Assembly: GCA_014218235.1 (NCBI GenBank)
Contig: CM024761.1
Span: 94,733,648-94,797,647, forward strand
Direction: 5' to 3'
Source of the DNA: Colocasia esculenta
Lineage: Eukaryota; Streptophyta; Magnoliopsida; Alismatales; Araceae
Length of the DNA stretch: 64,000 bases
Shown: one piece after another, positions 31,732 through 43,734 of the stretch
Position numbering within the stretch: position 1 is the stretch's first letter
How the letters are laid out: each line of letters begins with the position of its first letter
Notes under the pieces: generated by a model
Told to the model about the DNA's origin: nothing
The model's database searches: none
Seen by the model: the letters and a program-made list of their open reading frames with translations, nothing else
Program-made: the position numbers and the translations under genes

Positions 31732-32098
31732 AATGATTATAAAGAGCTAGAGAATGATGGGACTGGGGATGAGTGATGAGCTGCTCAAGTGTACTGGTCT
31801 ATTTAGCATGCCAGCCATTGGAGTTTAGAGTTCATAGAGTCAGTAATAGTTAGGTTTAAATTCTTGAAGTCTTATGCACTTGAGATACAATATTGGGATC
31901 TGTTATTGGCTTTGATGATGTAAGATTTTAAATTAGTTGAATTGAAATGAAATAAAGGTTATTTAGCTGGCAATCTTATTGTATCACTTCTTATGTTATA
32001 TTTAGTTGTTACTCTAAATTACTCAACTGTGATACACACACTTGTATCCTTCACGCATTCTGATATTTATTTCTGCTGCTAAATGTCGGGGCGTGACA

Positions 32099-32840
32099 CT
32101 CAACATTCTGAACAAGTCAATTTTCTAAACAATGAAATTGTTAGTTTGAAAAGTGAACAAGAAACTCTGAATGAACAACTTGATAATATGATGGAAAGAT
32201 GCCAAAATGCTGAATGGGAAAAATAAATTTTACTGATGAGACAGAAAAACTCAAGAAAGAGAAAGGGTTGCTTTAAGAAAAATTGAAAAATACCCAGAAG
32301 GAATTGAATGATAAGAAGGATACTCTGTCTAAGTTTATTAAAGGAAAAACAAAATCTTGATGCTATATTAGGGGTTCAAATGAACACTACTAAGCATGGA
32401 TTAGGTTTTCAGTCCGAGAACAAAAAGAAAATTGGACAGACACTGATAACAACCTTTGTTAAAGGAACAACATCTCACAATCAGTCTGGAAAGAACACTA
32501 AAGAAAAACAATCCATGAACTCAAAATACAAAAGTCAGAATCAATTTAAAAATTCTATAACACAATTCAAGCATGGAAGAGTTCATTTCAATAATCAACA
32601 GGACTTAAAGCAAACTGTTGGATCTACTTTTCATCTAAAAACCAACAAAAATTTCACATCACACAAATTCATGTCATGTACAATTTGCAAAAAACATGGG
32701 CATTCTAATGCAAATTGCAGATCTAATGTGAATGCATGTAAAGTAAGGCAAGTCTAGATTCCAAAACAAATTATTATTGAATTGAGAAAACTGATGGGAC
32801 CCGAAGCAATTTGGGTACCAATTCTTCTTTCTAAATTCTT
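32099..32840 (+). pseudogene. gag: Sire-A gag, C-terminal portion (broken)
   Basis: The frame continues Sire-A Gag after Tek-A. It opens with a coiled-coil-like stretch ('VNFLNNEIVSLKSEQETLNE'). Stops appear near 32224 and 32274, and frameshifts lead to the frame read at 32308-32757. A second CCHC knuckle is intact near 32680 (CTICKKHGHSNANC), matching the distal knuckle of Sire-B. The gag-pol boundary is not marked by a clean start. Confidence 0.78.
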
Positions 32841-35800
32841 TTGCAGGAATGTCTTACAGCCTACAAGAAAGACAAATGGTACCTCGACAGTGGTTATTCA
32901 AGACATATGACTAGAGATAAAGAAAAATTCTTTTCATTGACTGAGAAAGATGGTGGTCAAGTAATCTTCGGAGGTAAAAATAAAGGTCAAATCATTGGAA
33001 CTGGAAATGTTCGTAAGAATCTCTCATGCTCTATTGAAAATGTGTTGTTGGCGAAAGGTCTTGATCACAATTTATTAAGCATCAGTGAGCTATGTGACAA
33101 GGGCCTTAAGGTAATTTTCAGTTCTGATTCATGTGAAATTGTTGAAAAAGAATCTGTAAAATTAAAATTTCTTGCTCAAAGGATCAATAATGTCTATCTA
33201 GTTGACCTGAATGTATAAGAAAATGAAAATCTTTGTTTAGTTGCAAACCAGCATGATCTATTCCAGCTTTGGCATCGTAGGCTAGGTCATGCAATGAAAA
33301 TGTTCTGAATAAATTCATCAAACATACTCTTGTGAATGGACTGCCTAAAATGAAGAAAAAGAAAATTGAAATGTTTGTTCTGCATGTGCTCAAGATAAAC
33401 AATCTAGAAAATCATTCAAATCTATTGCACCTATGATAACCTCAAAACCTTTTAAACTGTTGCATATGGATCTTTTTGGTCATGCTAGGACACTCAGTCT
33501 TAGTGGACATCGGTTTGGGTTTGTAATTGTGATGATTTTTCTAGGTTTACTTGGGTATTTTTTCTATCACACAAGAGTGACACTTTTGAACATTTTCAAA
33601 ACTTGTTTAATAAGATTGAACATGGAAAAACAAATAAAATTTGCTCCATACTTACTGATCATGGAGGAGAATTTAACAATAATTTGTTCTTTGAATTTTA
33701 CAAGAGCAAAGGAATTGATCACAAATTTGCTTCACCAAGAACTCTCGAACAGAATGGGATAGTTGAAAGGAAAAATAGGACATTAATTGAAATGGCCTGA
33801 ACTCTATTAATTGAAAGTCATCTTCCAAGAAGCTGTTAACACTTCATGTTACATTCTCAACAAAGTCATGGTAAGACCAGTCCTTAAGAAAACTTCCTAT
33901 GAACTCTTAAAAGGTAAGAAACATCACATTGCCTATTTTAGAGTCTTTGGAAGTAAAGTTTTCATTCACAATAATGACAAGCAAGATCTAGACAAATTTG
34001 AAAAGAAAAGTGATGTAGGCATTTTTCTAGGATATTCTGAACATTCAAGGTCATATAGAGTCTTTAATAATGAATCAAGAACTGTGGATGAAACTTCACA
34101 TGTCATCTTTGATGAGAATTGTGAAAAATACTAATGACCATGATTCTTGCAGGAACCAAGAAGAAGATGCAAATATTCTTATGAAGGAATCAAATCAATC
34201 ACTGGAAAATGAAGAAGTACTTGAACATGAAGATGTATCGACCCAACATAGCATCAGGTCGACACCAAATCAAGACAAACCAACTGAAAATGTCAGTACG
34301 CTGACAAGAGGTAACTTCAGATACTCTAAAGATCAACCACTTGAGAATGTTGTAGGTAATGTCAATGATAGAGTTCAAACTAGATCTCTTTTCAAAAATA
34401 TCATTAAACAAGATCAAATGGCCTTCATATCTCACGCGGAACCCAAAAATATTGAAGAAGCCTTAAAAGATAATTCTTGGGTAGAAGCAATGCATGAAGA
34501 GCTAAATCAATTCAAAAGAAATAATGTTTGGAGCCTAGTTTCTAGAAACTCTAAAAATTCAATAATTGGAACTAGGTGGGTGTTTAGAAACAAACTGAAT
34601 GAAGAAGGGAAAGTTGTAAGGAATAAAACTAGACTAGTTGCAAAAGGATAAAATCAAGAATTTGGGGTTCATTTTGAAGAATCCTATGTACCAGTAGCAA
34701 GACTAGAGGCAGTGAGAATTCTTTTAGCATATGCATGTTCTAATAACTTCTAACTATTTCAAATGGATGTGAAAACTGCCTTTCTGAATGGTTACATTAA
34801 AGAAGTTTTTGTTGCACAACCACCTAGATTTGAAGTTCATGATAAACCTAACCATGTTTATAAATTGCACAAAGCTCTTTATGGATTGAAACAGGCTCCA
34901 AGAGTGTGGTATGACAGGTTGAATAATTTCTTGGTTAATAAGAATTCTTTCAGAGGTAAGGTGGACCAAACTCTATTCATAAAATCTGTTCACAATCACA
35001 TCATTGTAGTTCAGGTATATGTGGATGATATTATTTTTTGTTCAACCAATCCTGCACTATGTGAAGAATTTTCAAATCACATGCACAGTGAGTGAAATGA
35101 GTCTTATGGGAGAATTACAATTTTTCCTTCGTTTGCAGGTCCAACAATTTGAAGATGGATTTTTTATCAATCATGCAAAATATGTCAAAGAGTTGCTGAA
35201 ATGATTTCAGTTTGAACAAGCCAGGCCAGCATCCACTCCCATAAACACAAGTATAAAATTGGACAGTGATGAAAAAGGTAAATTGGTTGATGGAAAGCAA
35301 TACAGAGGTATGATTGGATCTTTTTTATATCTTACTGCAAGTAGACCTAATATTCAATTCAATGTTTATCTTTGTTCTGGATTTCAATCCAGTCCCAAAG
35401 AGAGTCACTTGCTTGCTGTTAAGAGAATTTTTAGATATCCTTGTGGTACATGTGATTTGGGTTAATGGTACCCAGCTGGTTGTCATGTTGATTTAATTTC
35501 ATATTCTTATGCTGACTATGCTGGTTGCAAACTTGATAGGAAGAGCACTAGTGGTTATTGTTAATTCCTAGGAGGTTGCATGGTAACATGGGCATCCAAA
35601 AAGCAACACTCAATTGCACACTCTACTGCAGAAGCTGCAGGGAGCTATGCAGCTCAAGTGTTGTGGATCAAAAGTCAATTACTTGACTACAACATTGATA
35701 TTGGATTTTCACCTATTATGTGTGACAATACTAGTGCTATCAATCTCTCTAAAAACCCAATTCAACATTCTAGAACAAAACACATGAGATTAGGCATCAT

Positions 35801-35944
35801 TTTCTTAGGGATGAAGTTGCAAACAAAAAATTGAATTGGAATTCATTCCTACAGAAAAACAGGTGGTTGACATATTTACAAAACCTTTGGCAGAGGATAG
35901 ATTCCCATCTTAAGAAGAGAACTTGGGATCTGCATCATGCACTA
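32841..35944 (+). pseudogene. pol: Sire-A pol polyprotein (PR-INT-RT-RH, broken)
   Basis: The protease keeps its active-site motif in WYLDSGYSRHMT (near 32880). The integrase zinc region shows LWHRRLGH (33270) and a frame-shifted CSAC. The core has MDLFG, a one-base loss in the VDD segment near 33531, then TDHGGEF and NGIVERKNRT. RT has TRWVFRNKLNEEG, FQMDVKTAFLNG, LYGLKQAPR and YVDD (35018-35029). RNase H has YADYAGC and DNTSAI but a short deletion where STAEAEY should lie. Stops include TAA near 34650, 34750 and 35463 and TGA near 35093 and 35203. The C-terminus near 35940 is damaged by small indels. Homology with Sire-B pol runs throughout. Confidence 0.88.
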
Positions 35945-37903
35945 AAATTAAAAAAAGAAAATTTTGAAAAATTGATAATAATTTGGCTTCTTATGCAAAG
36001 GTTTTGTGGTATATCAAATGGTGATTTGTGGAAGGACAAGTCATACTTGTCTGAAAACTATCATTATGTGTGAGGAAAATTCTCCATCCAGTACCAATAA
36101 TCCTTCTTGTGTAAGAGTCATTATTTTTTTAATAAAATGCCTATCTTTGCACTATGATTGATGGTTCATGTTATATCTTTCATGTTGATCTTGTTGGATT
36201 TTTTGCTGAAATTAAGTGCCAAGTTGATTGTGCATCATTTTCATCACTTATTCCACTCATGCACATTATGAGGGGGAGCACAAGCTTTGAGAAGAGTATT
36301 TGTTCTGGAAAGGAGTCGACAATTCTTGTATTTGAGCTAGTTGAGAACAAGTTGAAGATTAGATCAGTTTTGTTGAGCACTGTCAGTGGATGTTCTGATT
36401 GGGAATCAGGTCGACACACAATCAGTGTTGTGTCAACATCAGACTACTGTTTTCAAACTGAAAGTGATCATTTCTCAAGTTCATGTGTCAACACATATCA
36501 TTCTATGTGTCGACACATACCTTCATTCCCAATCTTTAAATTCTTCAAACTGATCCAAGTCATTCTTTTTTAATCTTCTATGAATTTCTTGATGAAAAAG
36601 GACAATCTTTATTTTTGATGAATATCGATCAAGTTAATGATTCAAGGGGAGCTAAAGACTTCACAAATTTTTCTTTCATCAAACCATAAATAATTTAATG
36701 ATTTGATGGGTATGTAATTCATAACCTGACCATTACATCTTCTGAAAATAACTAGGAATGCATTTTTAATGGTCTTAACATATTGTTCAAGTTAACATTC
36801 TTTTATTCTCTAAAATTTAAAAGTAAGTTGATTTCTTTGGTTGCATATTGTTCAATTCACATTTCTTTTGGTTTTGATAAAGGATAAAGTTGTGTCCAAT
36901 TCTTGGTATTCAACAGTTTTAATCATCTTTTGGCAGAGCAATGGCATGCATACTGAGAAACTGCACACCTTCACAAAAAGTGATGAGCCATGTATGTCAT
37001 GAAGTGTCATGCTATCTCTGTTCTTAGGGGTTTAATCAAAATATTCAAAATATATGCTGACTAAGTAACTAGGAATATTGGCGTCTGATAAACGTATATT
37101 TCCATGTCAAAAGGTCTTCATTAACCCCTTGAGGCAGAGTAATTAGTAAATCTTAATTAACCAGAGACTCAGTTGTGTAAAAAGTATGTGTACTTGAGTG
37201 AACAAGATTTACTATATTTGACTGCTTATTGCCTTTATTTCAAGAAAATTCAATTAAACAAAATGGACAACAACTTGCCCAACTCAGATCTCTTAAGATT
37301 GTTTAACTACAATAATGATTGGTTTTTATCCTAGAGAAGTCATCTTACATTGGCTAAGTAAGGGTTGAATGAATGAATCATCCTGAATAGAATATTTTAA
37401 TTTCATTAAAGTGTAATCCAGGTTCTTCGGATTAACATTGTATACTATCTTTCAACCCATTAAATTTACAAAGGAATGATGGTATGAATTTGAATGTGAT
37501 ATCTTTAACATGTTAAAAATACTTGAATAATTGATTTTCATATTCTTCTCATCTTAATAAAGACTTTCCTTCTCATAATTTCACAAAATCTTGAATTCTT
37601 GCTTTCTCAGGTCGACACACATCCATCTGTGTCGACGCAGTTTGATCTCAGGTCGACACACATCTGTCTTGTGTCGACACAAGCAAGTCTAGTCATTGGT
37701 TCCGGTTTAGGGTAAATGAACCTGAGGATCATCTTATCACCTATCTTTTGGTGTCGATTCCTTTTTTTCAAAGCACTCAACCCTAGGTCGACCCCACCTC
37801 GTCCGTTTTTCGATCTTTCAAACTTTCCTCTTCTCCTACAACTCCAGAAGAACGATGCTATGTTCCTTCCAGTTTTCTCCATCGCCCTTCATCTCCAGAT
37901 CTC
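35945..37903 (+). other. Non-coding spacer between pol and the extra ORF of Sire-A
   Basis: Two kilobases without a convincing gene. It has a polypurine stretch GAGGGGGAGCAC at 36270-36281, typical of extra Sirevirus polypurine tracts. Palindrome copies of GTGTCGACAC type lie at 36408-36520 and 37610-37685. The short open frames at 36154 and 35831 lack family support. The last 200 bp are pyrimidine-rich before the ATG at 37904. Confidence 0.55.
37610..37685. repeat. Internal GTGTCGACAC cluster upstream of the Sire-A extra ORF
   Basis: Four copies ('ggtcgacacacatc', 'tgtgtcgacgcag', 'ggtcgacacacatc', 'ttgtgtcgacacaag') lie in 75 bp, about 220 bp upstream of the ATG. The same motif fills the LTRs, so it may serve a second, internal control region. 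That is inference. Confidence 0.65.
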
Positions 37904-39905
37904 ATGGCACCCAAGCAAGCTCCAAGGCGTGGAACAAAGGCTAGAGCAGCAACAAAAGGTGTGGTCATTCAAGAATCGTCGGTGGAAAGAAAAAGCAAGT
38001 TCATAAATGATCTCTCGAGAGGAAATCTGATTCCACTCCCTCTGACACTCCTTCAAAACGGGGCAGATCCATCCCTCAGGATAAAGGAAAATTTGTGATG
38101 CCATCTAGATACCCAAAAAGGAAGATTTTTAAAGATTCCAGTTCTTCTGATGAGAGCAGTTCATCTTCATCAGACGGTACATCTTCCTCCACCCTAACCC
38201 AGAGTTCTAAGAAGTCTCTTCTTCAGACACCTCTCAGTCTCCAATAGCAACACACTTGAAATCTGTTCAAACTGAAGGGAGAATGATTTTGAAGCCAAGG
38301 GTAGTAGATCATCATGACAAATAATTATCAAATGCCTTTCTAGACCTTTTGTCCTTCTCTGAATTTCAAGGCTGGATAAGGTTCATCATTGAGTATAGAA
38401 CCTTCTATCCATGGCTAGTTCAGGAATTCTATTTAAATCTTGTGGATACAGAAGAGGGATTTAAGTCAGAAGTAAAAGGTGACAAAATTATTTTCTCTCT
38501 AGCATTGGCACATCAACTATTTCAAATCCCTAATTCTGGTGAAGACTATTGCACTTATGAGTTTGATCTTCATGAAGCATATTCACTTCTTACGGGATTA
38601 CCTAAAGATAAGTCAGATACAAAACAAGCAAATGTCACTAGTTTGAATGCCAATTCCTTTCCCCCACTGCTTAGATAGGTACATCATGTTTTTACCACTA
38701 TTCTCACACCTCAAGGTGGTGGTAGAAATAGACTCACAGATATTCAGAGGTTTCTAGTATTTTGTATGCTGAAAAACATCAAAGTGAATTTGATTGAGAT
38801 CATGTTTCAAATCATTTCTAAAACAATAAGGAAAGAACTACACAAATCTCTTCCATATACTGCTCATTTGACTGATGTGTTTGAACATTTTGGAATATCT
38901 TTTTCAAATGAAAAGGTTCAGAAAATCCCCCTGTACAACATTTACTCTCTACACAATGTGAAAAAATTCATGAAGTTCAGAATTGAGGGTGATCAGGTCA
39001 CTAGAGGTCCAGTCATGGAAAAACCATCAGACCACCTTGCAGAAGAACCTGTTCCTAGAGAAGACATACCTCAGGGATATCCAGTGGAATAGCCAACATT
39101 AGAACCTGAGTTAGCCCACGATGTGCCAAAACAATCTATTCCTTCAGAAATTCCAACTTCTCATCCAAATTTGATTGTTCCTACCTCCTTCCTTCAACAT
39201 CATCATAGCTCAGCATCCACATCTTCTAGTGGATCATCAGTCCCCCCTAAACTCTACAACTTTCTTCAAGTTCAATTTGATAACTTGAATTCCTCAATGA
39301 GAGAGATGTCCACTAATTTTGAGTTCAGAATTCAGAGATTAGAGAATACTGTCACCAGTCATTTTTTGAAGCAACAAGAGTTTGCTGAACATGCTTCAAA
39401 AATATTCAATAGACTGGTTGGGACATTGAGGGATGCTTCTAATCAACTTTCATGTCTTCAGTCTGACTTGCAAGAACTGCTTTCCAAGACACTTGAAAAT
39501 ACACAACATAGCATTTCCAATGGACAAGAGGCTGTGACACAGGTGGCAAAGGGTAGACTATCCTTTGCTCATTTTTTAGAAGATATGGAGCAAATGAAGG
39601 AGCATACTTCTCACATTGATCAAGAGATTGTAGACCTTAAAGCTGATTTTAACACAGTGTGGAAGTTAAGGGATAATGTAAGTACTGGTGATAGTAGACA
39701 TGCTACCTCGTCCATTGTTGTGTATGCCCCATGGCATTAATCAGATGATAGTACATATTTCTAAGAATTTGAGAAGGATGGAGGAAACCCTCCATACCAG
39801 GTTGACATCTATTCATCTATTGCTGAGGAATAATTTGGCAGCTTTAGAATGCAAGATCAAGAACATTGATGACAAGTTGTTTTCTCCTCCACCTCCACCT
39901 CAATG
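37904..39905 (+). pseudogene. Sire-A extra 3' ORF: plant transposon-type domain plus coiled coil (broken)
   Basis: The likely start is the ATG at 37904 (MAPKQAPRRGTKARAATKGV), a basic N-terminus. A frameshift near 38010 leads to a Ser-rich segment (38090-38240). A second shift leads to the conserved domain: 'FSEFQGWIRFIIEYRTFYPW', 'FYLNLVDTEEGFKSEVKGDK', then 'LPYTAHLTDVFEHFGI' (38850-38900). It matches the Sire-B ORF at 16160-16800. Stops at 38322, 38676 and 39090 interrupt it. The C-terminal part (39240-39740) is a strong coiled-coil candidate ('FDNLNSSMREMSTNFEFRIQ'), and the end is Pro-rich (PPPPPPQ). A frameshift near 39690-39740 precedes that end. Function unknown; often termed env-like in Sireviruses. 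Confidence 0.78.
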
Positions 39906-40238
39906 ATGCTACCTTTTTGCTGATGTCAAAGGGAGAGAAAGTGTGTGATATTTCAGTTCTTGTTTTGGTGGTTTCAAAACTTTGGATAGCTTATTTTGGG
40001 TTTAGAACATTGCATGTTATGTATGAACATTGACTCTTATGCTTTTGATGTGAATGTCATATTTTTACATTCGAACTCTCCTGAATGTTGTGATTCTATG
40101 ATGACTGTTGTGAATTTGTGATGGTGATTGCTTTTTCATATGACATGGAATGGTGTGATTGAATATCGTTAACTGCCTTGTTTGATTAGACTGAAATGTT
40201 CAATGAATCATAGTTGCCACCATCAAAAAGGGGGAGAT
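39906..40238 (+). other. 3' untranslated end and polypurine tract of Sire-A
   Basis: A first purine run (AAAGGGAGAGAAAG) is at 39928-39941 and the terminal polypurine tract CAAAAAGGGGGAGAT at 40224-40238 abuts the LTR. The rest is T-rich and non-coding. Confidence 0.75.
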
Positions 40239-41632
40239 TGTTGGATCTCTTGTTTTGATGATGTTTAACTATGATCCATACAAGTTTGAATATCTTCTTG
40301 AATCATATCTTTCACTATATTTCATGCTTAGTTTATAGAAAAAGTTGATGTGATGACAGTGGTGTTGACACAACTGTGGTAGAGTGTTGACACATAGTTC
40401 AATCCTAGTGCAGATTTTTATGAAAGGAAGCCAATGGTGTCGACACAAAACACATCATGTGTCGACACATCATCTGTTCACAAAAGCCATTCAGAACTGA
40501 AGAAGTCAGTGGTGTCGACACAAGTTCATTGTGCGTCAACACATCCATTGTATTTAGAAAGTAGTCAGTGGTGTCGACATAGACACATCATGTGTCGACA
40601 CATCCATTGCATCCAGAGAACAATCAGAAGACAAGAAGTCAGTGGTGTCGACACAGATTGATCATGTGTCGACACATCTTGTACTCCCAGAAAGATGATT
40701 TTTGGTCTATGGTCAAGTGTGTCGACACAAGTCACCATTCAATGTTGTCAGGACATAATGCAAGGATCATGTGTCGACATATAACTTAAGTTGTGTCGAC
40801 ACACTTGGACTCTTGTTCCAGTTCTGAAATCTTGGACACGTGGAAGGATTTGATACAAGGCTTCTGACCAGGAATTCTGTGCCCCCAAAACTCTAAGGCA
40901 CCTCGAGGGTACATGGGACTATAAATGCCATGATCCACATAGCTTAGGGGCACACACACCTTAGTTCCTCATCTTCCAGAAGCATAAGGCAACAACCAGA
41001 GAGAGGCTTAATCTGTGGAGTATTGCTGGTTCAGATCTGAAGCATTGGGGATCCAATCACTTTGATCGATCAACATCAAGTTGAATTCCCAGATTTCTGA
41101 GTCCACATCATCGAGCTGAAGCTAGAAGTCTAAAGTCTCGACTGGGAGCATAACAAGGGGAAAATCGAACCACTCCTACCTTATTTGCAATTCTCTTGAT
41201 TCATCTGATTCTTCATCTCAAACTCAATTCATCTTGTGTGTATTGTGAAATTGAAGCAATTCTTCTGCTCAATTTCACTAGTGTGTTCTAATATGAGATT
41301 TCTATCATCCCAGATTGTGTGTGTGTGGTGTGATATCTGTTTGAACTTGTGAGATAAGCAGATTTGTGTGTGTGTGTGGATGGTGGATGTAGGATACACA
41401 GTTGTGTAATCCGAACCACCCTAAATCTTTGTGCCTCTATGGTTTGATCAATCTGAACGCTAGATTTTGATAGGCTTGCTAATCACACACTACTTAATCT
41501 GTTTAATTCATAGATCTGAAATTCACACAAGTTTCTGAGTTGATAAGTGATTAATTTTTAATTTGGTGGAAATCTATTCATCCCCCCCCCCCCCTTCTAG
41601 ATTTCGTCATAGCTATTTTCTGTTGTCTTTCA
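40239..41632 (+). repeat. 3' LTR of Sire-A
   Basis: It starts TGTTGGATC and ends TTGTCTTTCA, followed by the target copy TTGAT. It holds the GTGTCGACAC array (40360-40805), a TATA-like box (40919-40926) and a C-run (41584-41594). It is 19 bp shorter than the 5' LTR owing to small indels; one array unit near 40720 is shorter. Confidence 0.9.
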
Positions 41633-41637
41633 TTGAT

Positions 41638-42474
41638 GACCAAACCGGTTCTATTGACTCTCAAGAAGTCGAAGTGAGATATTGATTGATGAAAGAAACT
41701 CATCAGTCAAAGTCTTACTGCGACTCCCGTGAAGTCGAAGTTAGATATCGATTGCCTTGTACTTAACATCGATTGCTTTTGATATCAATTGCCTTAAACA
41801 TTGATTGCTTCCGATATCGATTGCTTTAGATTTCGATTGCCTTACACTTAAATATCGATTCTTGTACATCGATTGTGACTACTTAAACATTGATTATCTT
41901 TAACATTGATTGCCTTTGAGCAACATCGATTACCTTTAGACATCGAGCCTTTATGGATCGATTACCATTAAACAACGATTGCTTCTTAAGAACATCGATT
42001 CCTCTTCATTCACATCGATTACTGATTAGTCTTACATCGATTACTATTACATTTAAACATCGATTTCTATTATGATTGAATATCGATTGCCACATCGATT
42101 ACTAACCAGTGCCACACTGATTGCCTTAGATATTGATTGCCTTCAATCAAACATCGATTGCTTCTATATTTCATATCGATTACTGTTGGCTTTCAAATCT
42201 TTCAAAATGTCTTTAGCGCCAAAATGAAATTTCAAATATGCATAAGATGTTTAACTTATTATTTCTCTGACTAAAGATCCTTTTGCTTGTCTCATAGGAC
42301 CTTTTCCTTCTTACAAGAAACAAAAGTATCTACCTACTATTTCTAGCTATTAGCGGGAAATATGGACAGAAGGCAAAAGAAGTAAGGACCATCTGACAAA
42401 AGTCTTCTAGAGTTTAAACGTCTGCCTTGCATTTAATGTCTGCAGGTCCACTTCTACTCATAGTCAACATCTTG
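41638..42474 (+). mobile_element. LTR-G: right portion
   Basis: It continues LTR-G after Sire-A. 'gaagtcgaagtgagatattgattg' here mirrors 'gaagtggaagtgtgatatcgattg' just left of Sire-A. From 41690 to 42190 it carries about 30 'atcgattgc/atcgattac' units. The remainder resembles the U3/R part of other Sirevirus LTRs only loosely. It ends at or near 42474, where the antisense Sire-H LTR begins. No gene is supported. Confidence 0.55.
41690..42190. repeat. ATCGATTGC array in LTR-G
   Basis: Units of 'acatcgattgcttt' and 'tatcgattgcc' recur at about 15-25 bp, mostly in one orientation, each centred on ATCGAT or a TCGA-derived variant. Confidence 0.75.
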
Positions 42475-43734
42475 TGTTGACCAGGTTGCAAGCCCATAGG
42501 GGGGGGTGAATGGATTGCTAAAAATATTTCTATGAATTTTCTTGTTAAACAAAAATTTCTTTGACAAGAAACACTAAACTCAAATGTTAGAGTTAATGAG
42601 CAGTGTAAACAGAATAAAAGCAATCACATGTACAACAAAAATTTATCCTGGTTCAGATCTACTATCAAAAGGAGTCCGACGTCCAGTCCCTAAGCAATAA
42701 CTTGTGATTCCACTAGCTAAGGGTACAATCCCCCTTAAGGACACTTACACATCCAGCACTAGCTGGCCTTCCCTTCACTACACAAAGATGCAATGCACCA
42801 ACTATTACAACATGTCTTCCTTTCTACAAAAGGGAAGCAACCACCCACTCCACCGCAGATCCTCTCTTCACAGATAAGGAGGAGCACTCAAGAAGAGTAA
42901 AGAGATGATGGACCCTAGACCAAGCTTATAGAAAATGCTTGATCTGAGGGGAATCTGAGAGACAAGAGAATTACACCAGGAAGAAGTTCTCTCAGATCTA
43001 AAACAATCTCTCAAACTCTAGAAGACAAGAACAGTACTTTTTGGAGAGCTAAGAGCAGAAGAGTTTTTCTGAATGAAGGATCGAGCTCTTCTATTTTTTA
43101 TTTTTCTTCAAGTCTGTTTCCATGGTGTCAACACACTTCTATTTATCTTCTCATGGGGAAGTATCTGTTGAAGTGTCCGTCATCTCTCATCTTGAAACAC
43201 GTTAGTTGTGTCTAGTCCAACGTAGGAAACAGGAAAACCTACAGTCATTAAATGCTTGGATAGAGACCCAGTGAGAGAAAGACCATCTGGATATCCTCTT
43301 TGCTTCTGTCAACGTGACAAGTCCAACGTTGTAACATGTGTGACTACCGGAAACCTACACAAAATAAATGCTGCAGCATAGACATCTTAAATGTGTGTAA
43401 ATTGTCAGTCAACGTCACCGGCCATGCTGTAGGAGGATACACCAAAGAGGAAATTATGTTCTATCAGTGTTTAAAGTTCTACTTTATGTGACATGAATAT
43501 AGTAGACCATAAGAGATGTCATGCATAGATATTGTACCCGAAATAATAAATGTTTGAGTGCACAGGGTATGCCATAGTTCGCGAGAAAATTTGAAATGCA
43601 CAGTTATTCAAAATACATTTGAATGACATGTGAGATAAAATATAATCAAGATTATCTAGAATGATTATAAAAATTATTATCAATATTATCCATTAACTGT
43701 CCAAAACATAATCATTGTTGAAGGAAATCTGATG

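Larger units (their letters stand above)
5789..32098 (+). mobile_element. Tek-A: Ty3/gypsy retrotransposon (Tekay/Del-like), pol deleted
   Basis: The element has LTRs of 3,472 bp (after removing Sire-B) and 3,474 bp, both TG/TT...CA ended, an iMet-type primer binding site, a gypsy Gag and a polypurine tract, but no protease, RT or integrase. It sits in Sire-A gag. Its 5' LTR is interrupted by Sire-B and its gag by an antisense solo LTR. The Gag sequence and very long LTRs resemble the Tekay/Del chromovirus group. That assignment is tentative because no chromodomain or integrase remains. Confidence 0.88.
28625..32098 (+). repeat. 3' LTR of Tek-A (intact length 3,474 bp)
   Basis: It starts TGTAACACCCCGG and ends GGGGCGTGACA. 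It is uninterrupted and so serves as the reference for the split 5' LTR. It contains a TATA box (29392-29402), a donor-like site (GT at 29563), a palindrome array (29900-30420) and an acceptor-like site (AG ending 31729). The 138-codon open frame at 29837 follows the array and is not kept intact in the 5' LTR. Confidence 0.93.
3084..41632 (+). mobile_element. Sire-A: Sirevirus-like Ty1/copia retrotransposon (host of nest 1)
   Basis: The element has two related LTRs (3084-4496 and 40239-41632), an iMet-type primer binding site, gag, pol in copia order (PR-INT-RT-RH), an extra 3' reading frame and a terminal polypurine tract. The 5-bp target duplication TTGAT is exact at 3079-3083 and 41633-41637. 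About 26.3 kb of its span is Tek-A (5789-32098) with that element's own insertions. Without it Sire-A is about 12.2 kb, in the size range of plant Sireviruses. All genes carry stops and frameshifts, so the copy is dead. Confidence 0.92.
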
